From Phellopilus nigrolimitatus (Eukaryota > Basidiomycota > Agaricomycetes > Hymenochaetales > Hymenochaetaceae): a stretch of 64,000 bases of DNA. The translations under genes and the position numbers were made by a program. Of the stretch, positions 34,499-46,015 are shown one piece after another. How positions within the stretch are numbered: position 1 is the stretch's first letter; every line of letters starts with the position of its first letter. Location: contig JAJOHG010000014.1 in the NCBI GenBank assembly GCA_021029095.1, positions 665,776-729,775 of the forward strand. The letters are read 5' to 3'. The notes below the pieces were generated by a model. That model ran no database searches and was not told the origin of the DNA. It worked only from the letters and a program-made list of their open reading frames with translations.

Positions 34499-35304
34499 AT
34501 GTCGCACTTCCAACCTTTTGCGCCATCTGTACCAGGCGATAGTCGTTCTCCGTGCCCGGCTCTTAACGCGCTCGCGAACCATTCATATATGCAAGTTATT
34601 TATTTTACTATTGCGCGGCGGCAAGCCTTTTCTGACTGGTTACCCACAACAGTCCGCACTCTGGCCGCTCGATCCCCTTTTTCCAGCTTGTGCATGCGCT
34701 GCGCATAGTATACAACTGCTCCACACCGCTTGCATGGTTGCTCTCCGTCGTAGGCTTCCTGTGGTGTGGACACCTTTCAGGTTCGGGCCTCTCCACACGT
34801 CTTGCGCTCGACTTGCACGATCTCGCGCGTCACAATCGCATCGAGCATGACGGATCGCTCGTCCATGCAGACGCCGCGCCTGGCAAGAATTACGCGCCTG
34901 TCGTTCCAGACCCTGTTCGCCTCACCGAGGTCCTCGACGCGGGTAGTGCTGATCGGTTTGCCGTACGCGACGCGAAGCCAAGCAAAGGAGCGTTGACGTT
35001 CCTCGACTTTGCGCGTGTGCGTTTCTTGCGCGACCGCGCCCTCGTACGGCCACTCGATAGGGTGCATGCCGAAATCACCCGCGGGGAGGTCGCGCTTATT
35101 CTCCTAGCGATGAGCGAGGGTGACGAAAGCGCAAACGCTGGTGAACATGTCATTCCTCGCGCACGACTCTCTCAGTGGTTCGGCGAGGAGAGATTACCAG
35201 ACGGATGGGCGGTCCCGCGCACGCAAATCGGGTTGTTGCGGACGGCGAGTCTCGGACGGAAAGTAGGGAGCGAATGCGCGCGGCTCGCGCGATACAGTAG
35301 CTAA
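34499..35304 (+). CDS. Short heme-thiolate peroxidase/peroxygenase 2
   Basis: Second member of the chloroperoxidase/peroxygenase family. Exons 34499-34590 and 34653-35304 give 247 aa. The heme Cys lies in SPCPALNALANHSYI and the continuation PHSGRSIPFFQLVHALR matches the family. The distal motif is EHD in RHNRIEHDGSLVHAD. The single intron has a GC donor (GCAAGT) instead of GT; using it restores the conserved residues across the junction. A hydrophobic stretch (STPLAWLLSVVGFLW) follows the first helix. No signal peptide is visible. The Gly before Tyr in the PCP helix is Ser here (NHSYI), unlike gene 1. Identity with the upstream copy is modest. Confidence 0.88.
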
Positions 35305-36260
35305 ACCATATCCGAGACTCAAAATTATTCCGACTTCCACCATTGACGACCTATGCAAAAGGAATACACACCTAACTTCAGGTTCCCGTCTCACTCCTAG
35401 TTTCTTAAACTACGCATCCCGCATCTAGCGTCATCGGTTACTGGGATTGTTCTCTTACCCTCCGTGTTCTTGGATCCAATAACAGACTGGACTATGCTTC
35501 TCATAATCACGGACGCAGACAATGGAACTCATTTTCTGTCATTTTCTGTCATTTCGCTCATTATCTTGACTCTTTACATACGGTAACTTACATCATATGC
35601 GTGCTGCTTCTGATTCTCCTATTTTCGTTCTCCTGACATCAAGTTTTCGATCTTAGCGGAACGTGTACGCAATTTGAGTAGTCTGGCTTCCTTGCTGATG
35701 CATCACCGTCCTGAGTGCTTAACTTCTCATTTTGTCTTTTCATACGGTTCTAAAATGTCGCTAATGGATGCGCTGCTGAAATAAGATCAGAACTATAATG
35801 AAACTTTGTGTTCGCATAGCATGCCTGTCCAGCAATACTCATGTCACTTGCTAAAGCTTGACGTCGGTTTATGCAAGAATATTTGCAAGGTCACTTGAGA
35901 ACCATTCACTTCCCCCCTTTTCTCGTCTTTGGATTTTGTATATGAAAGCACATTGAACTGCATGCATTATGAATTTGATGACTGCGGCTTCGTGAGTCTC
36001 GTAAAAACGCTCAGATACTAGCTCTGAAGATGCAATCAACTCAAGTGCAAAAATGAGCGGGAGTCTAGCTTTCCCGTAATTACGATGAGTTACATCTAAC
36101 TCTGTGGCTGGTTGGCTACTTATAGTCGTCGGAGATTGAATGTGATGTCCAAAAGGAGAGCCGTTGCACTGCTCGCCTCTACCCACTTCCTACATTTCTT
36201 CATTCTATTTTGGCCCTCAAATCTCAAAGATCCGGAAGCCGGTTATCATATAGTGCAACC
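35305..36260. other. Intergenic, no gene seen
   Basis: No domain or splice-supported frame. A short tandem repeat of CATTTTCTGT lies near 35530-35553. The last part is the promoter of the gene at 36261. Confidence 0.4.
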
Positions 36261-37886
36261 ATGGAATTCAGCTCGAAGAACAAGCAATCTTTCCAAGGTT
36301 TCTTGTCGGCGCTCACCGGCTTCTTTTCGTTCACCAACTTGAAGGCGCCCCACGCCGAACTATCCCTTACAGACTTGAAACCTGTGTCGATTTTGTACCC
36401 GCAGCAGTCACTCGATTCTTTACTCAGGGCATTAGCTAGGGCTCCGGCTGTTGATTTGGTCTCAAATGTGAAGATAGTGAGTCTGTTGCCACTTGTATGC
36501 CACCGTGATTTGGCTAATTTCGCTTGCAGGGTCTGCAGCGAATCAGGCTGGCTTTCGTTGTTGGGGCGTTATTGGCTATTGAATTGGGTCTAACGCTACT
36601 GGTTAGATACCTGTACGCTTTCTACATAGAGAAGGTGATTTAGTCATGCGATGTTGATCGAATATACGCCTCATCTTCGTTGAAACAGGTCGGCCGACTG
36701 TTTTCGAAGATAAAGTCCAGTCGGAACGAACTGATACTGATAACAATCTTCTCGGCCTTTGTGCGTTCCTCTATCTAACCTAATGATTTCTTCTCACAAG
36801 TCTGTTTTTTAAAAGTGCGCGATCGCATCGCTGCGGCTTGTTGCTCAGTGGTGTAACCTGTCTGAAGCCGGAGGCCTCATCAAGTTGGTCAAAATCAAGA
36901 CGAACTTGAGGGTCTATGATGCCTGGAACGCAGGCAACGACAGCTCTGGTGACAGGATTTTCTTCAATAATAACATGAAAGACGGAACAGTAAACCTTTC
37001 TTCTTCTGTTGCTTCTTCCGGGCTCGAGGACTCTAGAAACTTGAAGACCGCACCTGAGATAGACTGCACGGAGAGCTCAGATTCGAAATTGAAGGAAGAA
37101 CAGAACGACAAGGTTTCAGTGTCCACCTCGGTATCGCCGGCGAAGAAAAAATGGGAGAAAGTCGCCTTCAGGGTCAACGCAGAATCTTTGGACGCGGGTT
37201 CCTGTCTGGACTCGGCCGACACGAACTCGGTACCCTCAATGGCGAGCTTGTCTATTTCCGATTGCGGCCCCGTGTCCGTCTCGTCGCAGATGTACACCAT
37301 GCTGCTGTCGCCACCACTAAGAATGGAGGAGGATGTCATTGGAACCTCGGCTAGGCTACAACATGATGACACCCTGGATTCATCGAGTTCGGCCGCAACC
37401 GCTGCATCAATATCCCTGGCCATAGCCTCACTTCCTGCCGCTTCCCCCGCTTCTGCTGACTCAAAGCCTGAGGCTACTGAACACAAAGCGAAAGGAAAGG
37501 AGGTTGAACTCGAAGACGCCAAGGATTACTTATCTCTCTGCACTCCTGAAGATTTGGGAGCCGCCACGGACGCAGTGCTTTTGAACACAAGCTCACTGAC
37601 TACTAGTCCCGTTACCGGATCGATGTCGGCACCCGTTGTTGCGGTTGCATCATCTTCTGTGGCTTATCCGTCACCTGAGGGCCCGGAATCTGAAGGCGAG
37701 AAGAAGCCATATCACACCCGCCCAGCAAACAGGCGAGGCGGTGGAGGTCCCGCGCGGAAGCGCGCCAGAGAGGCATTGGCGTCGGCATTGGCAATGGTTT
37801 CCGCTACTGGTGACTCGACACTCGCTACTTCTGCTTCTTATCCTGAGGTCCAGTCGTCTCAATCTTCGCCTGTCACTATGCATTAG
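36261..37886 (+). CDS. Orphan membrane protein with Arg-rich motif (copy D)
   Basis: Divergent fourth member of the large orphan family, 487 aa. Four exons, all phase 0: 36261-36476, 36530-36634, 36689-36760 and 36816-37886. The architecture copies the others: a soluble first exon (MEFSSKNKQSFQG..), then three hydrophobic exons (LAFVVGALLAIELGLTLLV; ELILITIFSAF; CAIASLRLVAQWC), then a long Ser/acidic region. It ends with the shared motif RPANRRGGGGPARKRARE about 45 residues from the stop. There is no Arg/Asp repeat tail. Sequence identity outside the motif is low, so the relationship rests on the motif plus the identical exon/phase plan. No ~190-aa partner lies next to it. It sits between a peroxygenase and FIG4 in the unique core. 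Confidence 0.65.
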
Positions 37887-38435
37887 ATATCAAGAAGAAG
37901 GCTATGCTGTTGGCGGGCGCCGTAGCTCAGGGAATGAAGCAAGGACTCGCAAGTTAAGACGGGCGCTCTAGACCAGGCATGATGTTCAAATCAAACTACA
38001 CACACATGCACACCCACTAATGGCTAACAACGACTATTCTCAATCTCGTTTCTTCCACTTTCCCCCTATACTTTAGACCACAACCACAACAACTATGCAC
38101 ACGTCTTCGTCTTTTTTTCCACGGGAAATCGCGTATATGTAGTAATCATTGTTTTGTTCATATCCCAGTATGATACTATGATTTTTATTGAATTCCAAGC
38201 GTTTGACCCTCAGAACTCCTCTACTACTTGATGACAGCCGCATAAGGGAGCGCTCGCCGCTCGGGTATCGAGGACGTATTTGTTTACGCGTCGTAAGCAT
38301 GTGACAACATCTTTACGCTTCCCGATTACATTGCAGTCTGCACTGTGCAGTCGTCCGAGGTGCTTGAATGACTGATTGACTGTCGAGCACTCGGAGGCAT
38401 TCAATACTTATTAGCAGATCCTCGCCTTTGCCGTC
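37887..38435. other. Intergenic, no gene seen
   Basis: 3' region of copy D and promoter of FIG4. Nothing else is recognised. Confidence 0.4.
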
Positions 38436-41400
38436 ATGGACTCTGGAGAACACAAAGAACAGCCTGTCCTGCACATCCCAGAAGACCCGCAACATTTGAG
38501 TAGCTCGAGTGTTAGTCCAACAGTGACATCGGTCTCGATTCCGCCTTCGCCAAGGAAGGAGCCCACTCCGTCTGTCAACTCAAAAACTTCTCGAAAACCT
38601 AGCGCAGCTGCGACACCAACGGGTGGGCCGCGTCCCTCGCTCTCCTATGTTCCGCCGCCACAGAGCCTAAAAGGTCCGCTTGCACTCAACAAGTTCATAC
38701 TCTACGAGAACCGCACACGCTTCTATGTCGTCGCCTCAAATACGTCTGATTCACGCCATCGCATCATGAAGATCGACCGTACAGCGCAGGAAGAGCTTGT
38801 CGTGCACGATGATGACACGATATATAGTGGGAAGCAGATGAGCGGTATGCTTAAGATGCTGGAGGACGGGAACAAGGGCAGCGGTGGTCTAGGAAAAGCG
38901 AGGGTGATTTTTGGTATCGCAGGTACGACATCTCACATTGGGACGTTAAGCTGTGAATCATTGTTTCCTCGACAGGTTTTATTCGGTTTACGGCTGGTTG
39001 GTACATGATTGTCATCTCTAAGCGCTCGGTCGTCGCCTTGCTTGGCGGCCACTACCTCTATCACTGTGAAAATACCGATATGATACCTGTTTGTTTCAGT
39101 CAAAAGGTCGAGAAGCCTGCAGAAGAGCAGCGTCTTATGAACATTTTCAAACAGGTTGACATATCCAAAAACTTTTACTTCAGGTGCATTTGAGCCTTCA
39201 CTCGCCCTGCTATTGTATTAACGTTTTCATATTAACGTTTTCAAGTTACACGTACGACTTGACGTCGACTCTTCAGCATAATCTAACGAAGCCAGTACCC
39301 GTTGAATCGTCAGATAAATGGATGTTCAACAATCGCTTTGCATGGAATTACCACATGCTCACGGCGCCATTTGCGCATCGCGAGGAAGGGCCCATCAAGG
39401 CACACTGGATTCTGCCGCTCGTTCATGGACACGTAGACCAAGCTAGTGAGCCGTAAAAAGTATCGGAGAGCAGCTTGAGGCTTATGTTATTCTAAGAGCT
39501 CACGGTCTTGGGCCGCGTGGTGTTCATTACACTCATCGCACGCCGTTCGCGCCACTATGCGGGTGCTCGGTACCTCAAGCGCGGAGTCAACGACGAGGGC
39601 AACGTCGCGAATGAAGTGGAGACCGAGCAGATCGTTTCTGAGCTGTTGACGACTCCGTTCTATTATCCAGCGCCGCGTGAGTCCACCGCCAGCGAAGGTA
39701 ACCCGTATCGACGTGCCCCAAGTCCAAATTATACCAGCTACGTCCAAGTAAGCATATTAGTCCCGATCGACACTCCAATATTCACAGGCAGTCACGAAAG
39801 TATCGTGGCAGTATTCCTATATACTGGACCCAAGAGACAAACGCAATGACACCGAAGCCGCCCATCGACAGTGAGTTCTTCCCAATCAGACATTAATATT
39901 TACTTACGCCATGTAGTCAGCGTTGTTGACCCCTTCTTCACACCCGCGTCTCTGCACTTCAACGACCTTTTCAAGCGATACGGCACGCCAATGGTCATTC
40001 TCAACCTCATCAAACGGCGTGAGCCCGTACCGCGCGAGAGCAAGCTTCTGGATGAGTATACTCAATGTGTTGAGTATCTTAATCAGTTTTTACCTGAGGG
40101 GAAGAAGATTGTTTATCGAGCATGGGACATGTCACGGGCCTATAAAGAGTAGGCGATACATAAGGTTCACGGAGCGTCGATGCGTATTGACAAACACACA
40201 GGAAAACGCAAGATGTTATCAGCTATCTCGAAGACCTCGCTGAAGAGGCCATCCACCTAACAGGAATCTTCCACTCTGGACCAGAGCCTGCGTCACATCT
40301 GATGCGTAACAATCCGATGGAACCGTACCGTCCGACGATCGCATTGCAAAATGGCATCTGCCGCACGAACTGTGTCGACTGTCTTGACCGCACGAATGCG
40401 GCGCAGTTTGTCTTCGGGAAGCGCGTGCTCGGGCATCAGCTATACGCGCTCGGCGTAGTTGACAGCCCGAACCTGTCGTTCGATTCAGACGCGGTGAACA
40501 TGCTGACAGAGATGTATCACGACCATGGGGATACCATCGCGCTGCAATATACGGGTAGCGCGCTCGTCAACCGCGTCGAAACGTACCGCCGCATGCCGCA
40601 TTGGAATAGCCACTCGCGCGACATTATCGAGAACATACGCCGCTTTTATACGAACGCTGTGCTTGACGCAGATAAACAGGCTGCCATTAACCTTTTTCTC
40701 GGCGTGGTGGAAAAGACGGTTTCTCATCCTCCGCAACGCGGAGGGTATCGTGCTTGGTTCGATCCTGCTCACCTTGAACCTGCGTATCGATTGGAAGATT
40801 GCGAACGGGGCCTGAGCGAGTTCGCAGAGCACCGTGCGGATTTCTGGATCGAATATTATAGGCCGCTGTTGTTCACGAGCCTAGGAAAGCACTTCGCGTA
40901 TTCTATGAACAGTACGCTGAAACTCCCAGGGTGAGCAAGTGTGAATAAACGAAAATACAGCGACGTCTAACTTGTCAACTTAGGAAGACAGCGAAAGATA
41001 TTGATCATAGTCCATTTGATCCGAATCATGCAGTGATGCAGCCTGGGTGCGAATCGAATAGGCTACTTCAGATTTCTCATACTGACAATCTACCAGTCTC
41101 ATGCAAGGCGTCCGCCGCTGGATGGGTGCGCAGCCCCCGTCAAGCCTACATAAGTCGTTCAGGAAAGTAACGAGCAAGGCTGAGGCCAAGCATGCGAAAC
41201 ACGAAACGGAGCCGGGTGAGAAGAACTCTACGGAGCACATAGCAAAGAGGCTCATGGATCCTGAAGTTCCGGATGACGAACTGGAGCAATACGAAGGGTG
41301 CGTTTCCGTCTCAACTGTCTCGCTGACCTTTCTTAAAGATTAAAATAATCCTTAGATATATTAACCAGTACCAAACGCTGCTTGAAGAAGAGGACAAGTA

Positions 41401-41677
41401 TCCGTCCAGGCAGGAGCGTGAAGTGTACGCGCTTGCGGTGCTGACAGCGGAGGGAGACCGCCCGGACTGGGAGATTGAGAGCCCGTCGGACGAGGCGTTC
41501 GTGCGACATGTACAGCTTTCCCAGCCAAGCTTCCTGGACAGTTTTCTGCGAGAGGGCACGGAGGCCGGCCGGAGAGAGCTCAGTGTGGGCGTGCCGACAT
41601 CATTGTTCAACTACGAGAAGTGGGTTCGCGGGAGTGCGCAAAGGAGGGTGACGGGAGATTTCAGTTTCGTTGGGTAG
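38436..41677 (+). CDS. FIG4: FIG4-type polyphosphoinositide phosphatase
   Basis: SAC-domain phosphatase of the Fab1/PIKfyve-Vac14-Fig4 complex, which turns over PI(3,5)P2 on vacuolar/endosomal membranes. Ten exons (38436-38922, 38976-39183, 39246-39445, 39497-39747, 39792-39870, 39917-40148, 40202-40930, 40984-41046, 41097-41297, 41356-41677) sum to 924 codons and 923 aa, the normal family length. After a Ser/Pro-rich N-terminus come [64 protein letters not shown] and IPIYWTQE. The catalytic CX5R loop is [12 protein letters not shown] (about residue 543). The C-terminal part ([18 protein letters not shown]) also matches FIG4 rather than SAC1. There is no C-terminal transmembrane pair, again as in FIG4. 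Confidence 0.93.
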
Positions 41678-41926
41678 CTGTTGCGACAATTCGGGGACCT
41701 GTCTGTTTGTATTATATCTTTTCATGTACGTACTGTATTCTCAATGGAATGTGCATTATTGCGAACTCGTGATGCGGTTTACTTACGAGCCTCCTCATAT
41801 TCCACTGAGATCCCTAATAAGCCAGACGGGTCAATTCATTAAAAGTAAATGTCATATCGTTGGTTCATACACAGGAAATGATTAACCTTACGCCCATGTT
41901 ATTCATAGCAAACTCAATATAGTCAC

Positions 41927-43444
41927 CTATTCGTCCCCCGAAGGTCGAATCTCGACAGTCCTCCCCACATCCACAACGCCGATCCCCCCTATTTCCATCC
42001 AGTCCCTCAGGCCCGCAACCTCGCGCGCTTGCATGAGCTCAATGATCGGCTCGAGCGCCTCAACATCCGTGCCAGCGAATGTCGCGAAGTGCATCCCGAG
42101 TGAGTGCCGTGCACGCACGGCGCGGTGGATGGCGACGGCGTCTGCCGGGGAGGCGTGCATCGCGGAGAGGAGTGGATGGTGCGTGAGCTGTATATACGGA
42201 GTAGAATAACATTAATACTAATGAAAATTGTAAGATAAATGCACTTGCACGAAGGCCTAGCTGCGAGACGAATGACAAGGTTCCGCCCCTCCAGATGGGA
42301 AGCATCGCGAGGTCGAACGGCCCGCAGCGCTCGCCTATTTCTAAGAGATGCGGTATTCAGCACAAGTCGATGACAAGAAGTATGGACATACCTCCGAATG
42401 CCGGACATGCACCGTTCGTTCCCATATATCCAGTGTCCCTGGTATACGTGATCAAATGCGAGTTCTAAATGACTCCAAAGGACTAACCCGGCATGATATA
42501 TTCTCGCACCCAGCTGTGTGGCTGTCGTAGTTAGCTGCTTGACTGCCCATCCGCACCACAGCGTAGTGCATTTGTCCATCACGCTTCGACCTTTTACCCT
42601 GGCATAAAGAAGCCCGTTTTAAAATAAGTCAGAGGAGGCTCACCACTTGTATGCTGCGCAGGAACGCAGACGAAGTTCAGTATCAGCTCAGGGGAGCTAG
42701 ACCCAATAGCTGGAAGAGAAATCTCGTCCCACCAGTCTAGCTCGTGCACCTGATCTGTAGGTATACCACAGGCGAGAATGTAGGATTTGACTCCAAGCGG
42801 GACGAGAAACACTACGTCGGTACCTCTTATCCGGAAGATTTCCTGTATGCTTGGGAGATCCAGGTGGTCATAGCTTAATAATAAAATAAAAAGAGTCAAC
42901 CCTAGTACTTATAGCAGCCTTATAAGATACGTACTGGTTATGGCTAATTAGCACGAAGTTGAACTCCGGAAGCTCCGGAATCGAGCAGGGGGCAGGCAGC
43001 CTTCGACGAATACCTGTCCAAGCAGAAGGACCCGCCCTTTCGGAGAAAATAGGGTCGAATAAAACACGGATAGGCGGTTCACTGTCCTCTTGTACTGGAA
43101 ACTCGACTAAGAAACTCTTTCTCGCCGTCAGGATTCTTGCAAATTGATAGATGACTGAAAAGGCTCACCGCATGCCCTAACCAGGTCGCTTTCACAGCAT
43201 CCTTGCTTGTGTCGGATGCATCAAAATCTGGCTTCACGACGTTAATCAGAGACTGGTTGTGCCCAGCAAGGTCTTTAGCCCATTCGATCGGGATGTTGCC
43301 TAAGAGGGCCGGTAGACCCCAAAGCCAGTTCGTGCTCGACGAGCTCGACCTTGTGTTCAAGTCGCCGGCGGGCTCCTCTGGCGTTTGCCATGGATTTTGG
43401 AACAGCGTTGCCGAATCGTCTGCATGGTGAGCAGGTCGTGGCAT
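41927..43444 (-). CDS. NAPE-hydrolysing phospholipase D (metallo-beta-lactamase fold)
   Basis: Zinc hydrolase of the NAPE-PLD family (yeast counterpart FMP30), releasing N-acylethanolamines from N-acyl-phosphatidylethanolamine. Exons: complement 43169-43444, 42935-43116, 42644-42873, 42488-42590, 42392-42438, 42249-42334 and 41927-42187, giving 394 aa, the family length. Motifs: KATWLGHA, LFDPIFSERAGPS, the metal site SHNHYDHLD across an exon junction, LVPLGVKSY, WWDE, CVPAQHTSGRS, the Asp ligand in YHAGDTGYMG, and LAMLPIW. Near the end is MHASPADAVAIHRAV. The last intron uses a GC donor (GCAAGT, 42248). An in-frame ATG at 43495 would add 17 residues, but 43444 (MPRPAHHADDS) looks more natural. 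It is divergent from the MIF-like gene at 43785. A decayed mirror copy lies at 29741. Confidence 0.9.
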
Positions 43445-43784
43445 TTGGTCAAGGGAGACGACGAGTAGAGGACTCCATGGTAGAAAGCAAGGCAAAATGA
43501 CGTCAGTGAGCGCCTTAACGGGCGCCTAAGTCCGAGCCAATTCCCGGTGCGTCGGGATTCGGTATTTTCTTTCCTGGCTTTGTCTCTGCCTTGAGCACCC
43601 TTGCATTTGTTTGTAATGTGCATAAAATAGCCCCAACGACCATCGAAATGACGACAGTTGACGCGCATGTTGACGCGCATGTTGACGAGCAACACCGGAC
43701 TCGATTGCAATCGCAGTGTATAAGATGAGAGAGCCGCTCTCATCATCGTTATACTGTGCATTCGTTTACCGCCAACCCCACAAC
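43445..43784. promoter_or_regulatory. Divergent promoter, NAPE-PLD / MIF-like gene
   Basis: 340 bases between two divergent starts. TATAAG at 43719-43724 serves the rightward gene. A conserved block (about 43500-43650) is also found at 29576-29760 in the decayed mirror copy. Confidence 0.5.
43657..43690 (+). repeat. Short tandem repeat GTTGACGCGCAT
   Basis: Two perfect 12-base copies (43657-43668, 43669-43680) and a third partial copy (GTTGACGAGC) about 30 bases upstream of the TATA box. Possibly a transcription-factor array; this is inference. Confidence 0.6.
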
Positions 43785-44437
43785 ATGCCAAGTCTTCAGC
43801 TCACCACCAACGTCAAGGTATGACTCCCCGGCGCCCGCCAAGACAAGCGACTAATAGCCATTAGGTCGACGACGCCAAGTCTTTCGTACTTGAGTTCTCT
43901 AAAGTAGGTCTTGAGATTGGCACTCTCAGCGATCGCACTCAATGATATTATAATACCTCGCAGGTCGCAGCAATGACGCTCAACAAGCCGGAGGAGATGA
44001 TCACAATCAGTTACATTTATAATGAATTTCTCTCATTCGCGGGGACCTTTGAGCCTGCGCTGCAGCTGTCTGTGGTGAAATACTCTTTTACACTGAACAC
44101 TATCGATAATTGGCAATTAATTCGATGTATAGGTAGCGGTGGATATCATAAAACCGCAGGCGAACATTGGGTACAGCAAATCTTTCTTCGACTTCTTTGG
44201 GAAGAGACTTGGGGTCCGGGATGATCGTGGACACATGTGTGTTATTTTCTTTCGTCTTATTTCCAACCCCTCGTTGATTTACTACAGCACGTTCTTTGAT
44301 CCTGGGAGGGCGAACTATGGGTGATCTAAGAATCTGATTTATGTGTTTCGACCAGGGAAGCTAATCTTGGATCTGTTTTTAGTTACAAAAGTTCTACCAG
44401 GGAGGCCCTCCCAAAGGAAAAGTCGTTCGGCGCGTAG
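43785..44437 (+). CDS. MIF-like tautomerase 1
   Basis: Macrophage migration inhibitory factor / tautomerase superfamily homologue. Exons 43785-43817, 43865-43903, 43964-44074, 44133-44236, 44288-44320 and 44383-44437 give 124 aa. The N-terminal Pro needed as catalytic base is present (MPSLQLTTNVK), as is the Lys equivalent to MIF Lys32 (LNKPEEMI). Family landmarks are SFAGTFEPA, IKPQANIGYSKSFFDFFGKRLG, DDRGHI and FFDPGRANYGYKSS. The tail LPKEKSFGA extends slightly past usual MIF length. Physiological substrate in fungi is unknown. A close paralogue follows 267 bases downstream. The mirror copy at 29070 has lost exons 1-2. TATAAG lies 61 bases upstream. Confidence 0.87.
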
Positions 44438-44703
44438 AAGGTCCATAACGGTGCCGGAAGCAGATAGCTGTAAAATATTGTTATATTGTTAGTTGTACGT
44501 TTCTGTAAAACAGTATCGAATTGAAATGAGCGTTAGAAGTTGAATTGCTTCTCGAGCGCCTAGGTAATACGAAAGGATCGACGTCCGACACGTCCGATGG
44601 CAGCTGCCGAGTCTCACCGTGCACGACACTTCACTATATAAGACTCGAGAGCTCTCACCTATCATCCGAACCCACATTACTCTTCCCCTACTGCACCCGC
44701 ATT

Positions 44704-45386
44704 ATGCCCGGTCTCCAGCTTACAACCAACGTTAAGGCAAGCCCCTTCAACTGCACGCGTGATCATAGAGCTTCATTGCGCGAACACTGTTCGCACCCAG
44801 ATTGACGACGCGAGGTCGTTCGCACTTGAATTCTCCAAAGTAAAGATTCAAACTATCATGTTGTCATCGAGCGATCTCAACGATACGATCGTATGTAGGT
44901 CGCCGCAGAGGCGCTCGGGAAGTCCGAGGCGCTCATCTCGGTCAACTACAACTACGATGAGTTCCTCACTTTTGGGGGTACCTTTGAACCTGCGTTCCTC
45001 TTGAATGTGGTGAGTCATGTGTGATTATCGGCTCTGGCGTTTTCTGGATGTTTTCGATTCTTTTCCATACAATTTAGGTATCGTTGGGAAACATCAACCC
45101 GCAGGCGAACATCAAGTACAGCAAGGCGCTCTTCGGCTTCTTCGGAGAGAAATTGGGAATAAAAGACGATCGTGGATACATGTGCGTTATCTTCCCTTGC
45201 AAGCTTTGGGTCACATCTTATTGATCGACCCTTGTTCAACTTTTAGCTCGTTCATCGATCCTGGATGGGAGAATCTCGGGTGAGCCGAAATACCGTTTTT
45301 GCGCAAGCAGCAGCTTTGTATCGTCTAACTTCGCACTCCCCTTTAGCTACAAGAGCACAACTGCCGGAATTGCCTTCAAAAAGTAA
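44704..45386 (+). CDS. MIF-like tautomerase 2
   Basis: Second MIF/tautomerase homologue. Exons 44704-44736, 44801-44839, 44899-45009, 45078-45181, 45247-45279 and 45347-45386 give 119 aa, with the same six-exon plan and exon sizes as gene 1. Catalytic Pro in MPGLQLTTNVK; Lys in LGKSEALI; then TFGGTFEPAFLLNV, NINPQANIKYSKALFGFFGEKLG, DDRGYI, FIDPGWENLGYKSTT and end AGIAFKK*. Intron 1 has a GC donor (GCAAGC at 44737). TATATAAG at 44635-44642 is about 65 bases before the start. A relic of this gene sits at 28690-28840 in the mirrored position. Confidence 0.87.
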
Positions 45387-45894
45387 GGAATAGAACTGGA
45401 ATGAATGGAAAGCTGTAGGATATATGCAGGTTGGGTTGCTGTGAAATGTCTAATCGAAAGAGCTTGAGCGATCGTGCATCGGTCCCGTGTGAATTAAAGA
45501 AGGGGCTCATGTTCCAGTAAGCAGTGGCAAGCAGCGAACGAGCAGGCAGATGTTCAAGTAAGCTCGAGATCAACGACGTCTATCGCTGAATTTTTGGTCG
45601 TAGATGAACGAAGTGGTTAGTGATTTTGACGTGCTCTTTACATTTGCGATATGCTCTAACTCTCTTATTCCACTAGCGATTCAAATGTGCTTCATGCAAC
45701 ATGGCAATACCGAAGTGGTACCGTCTCGCAAAGTCCGAAGATTTGATTCCGTTCCATCGTTATCGAATGCCTGCGTCACGGGAGACGTCATGCATGTCAT
45801 CGAGTGGAAGAAGTCTGTCCAAAACAGGGAAATTCCCGCCACCGACGCGTCTTGTTGCGCTTCCGAGAGCGCGTTCCTGACATAATTCTCGCTG
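45387..45894. other. Intergenic; inner end of right arm
   Basis: High identity with the left arm begins at about 45670 and increases rightwards. Left of that only weak similarity to 28490-28600 is visible. No gene is seen. Confidence 0.5.
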
Positions 45895-45905
45895 CATATA
45901 AATAC
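45895..45905 (+). promoter_or_regulatory. TATA box of copy C
   Basis: CATATAAATAC about 110 bases before ATG 46016, in the same context as in copies A and B. Confidence 0.6.
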
Positions 45906-46015
45906 CTGCCTGCCACTCCCGTCTCCCTCATTCGTTTCTTGACCTCGTTCCCCCATCTCCCCCAGCAGCAGAGGCACTCTCCACTCGAAGCACTCTCAAC
46001 AGCAACCCGGGAAAC

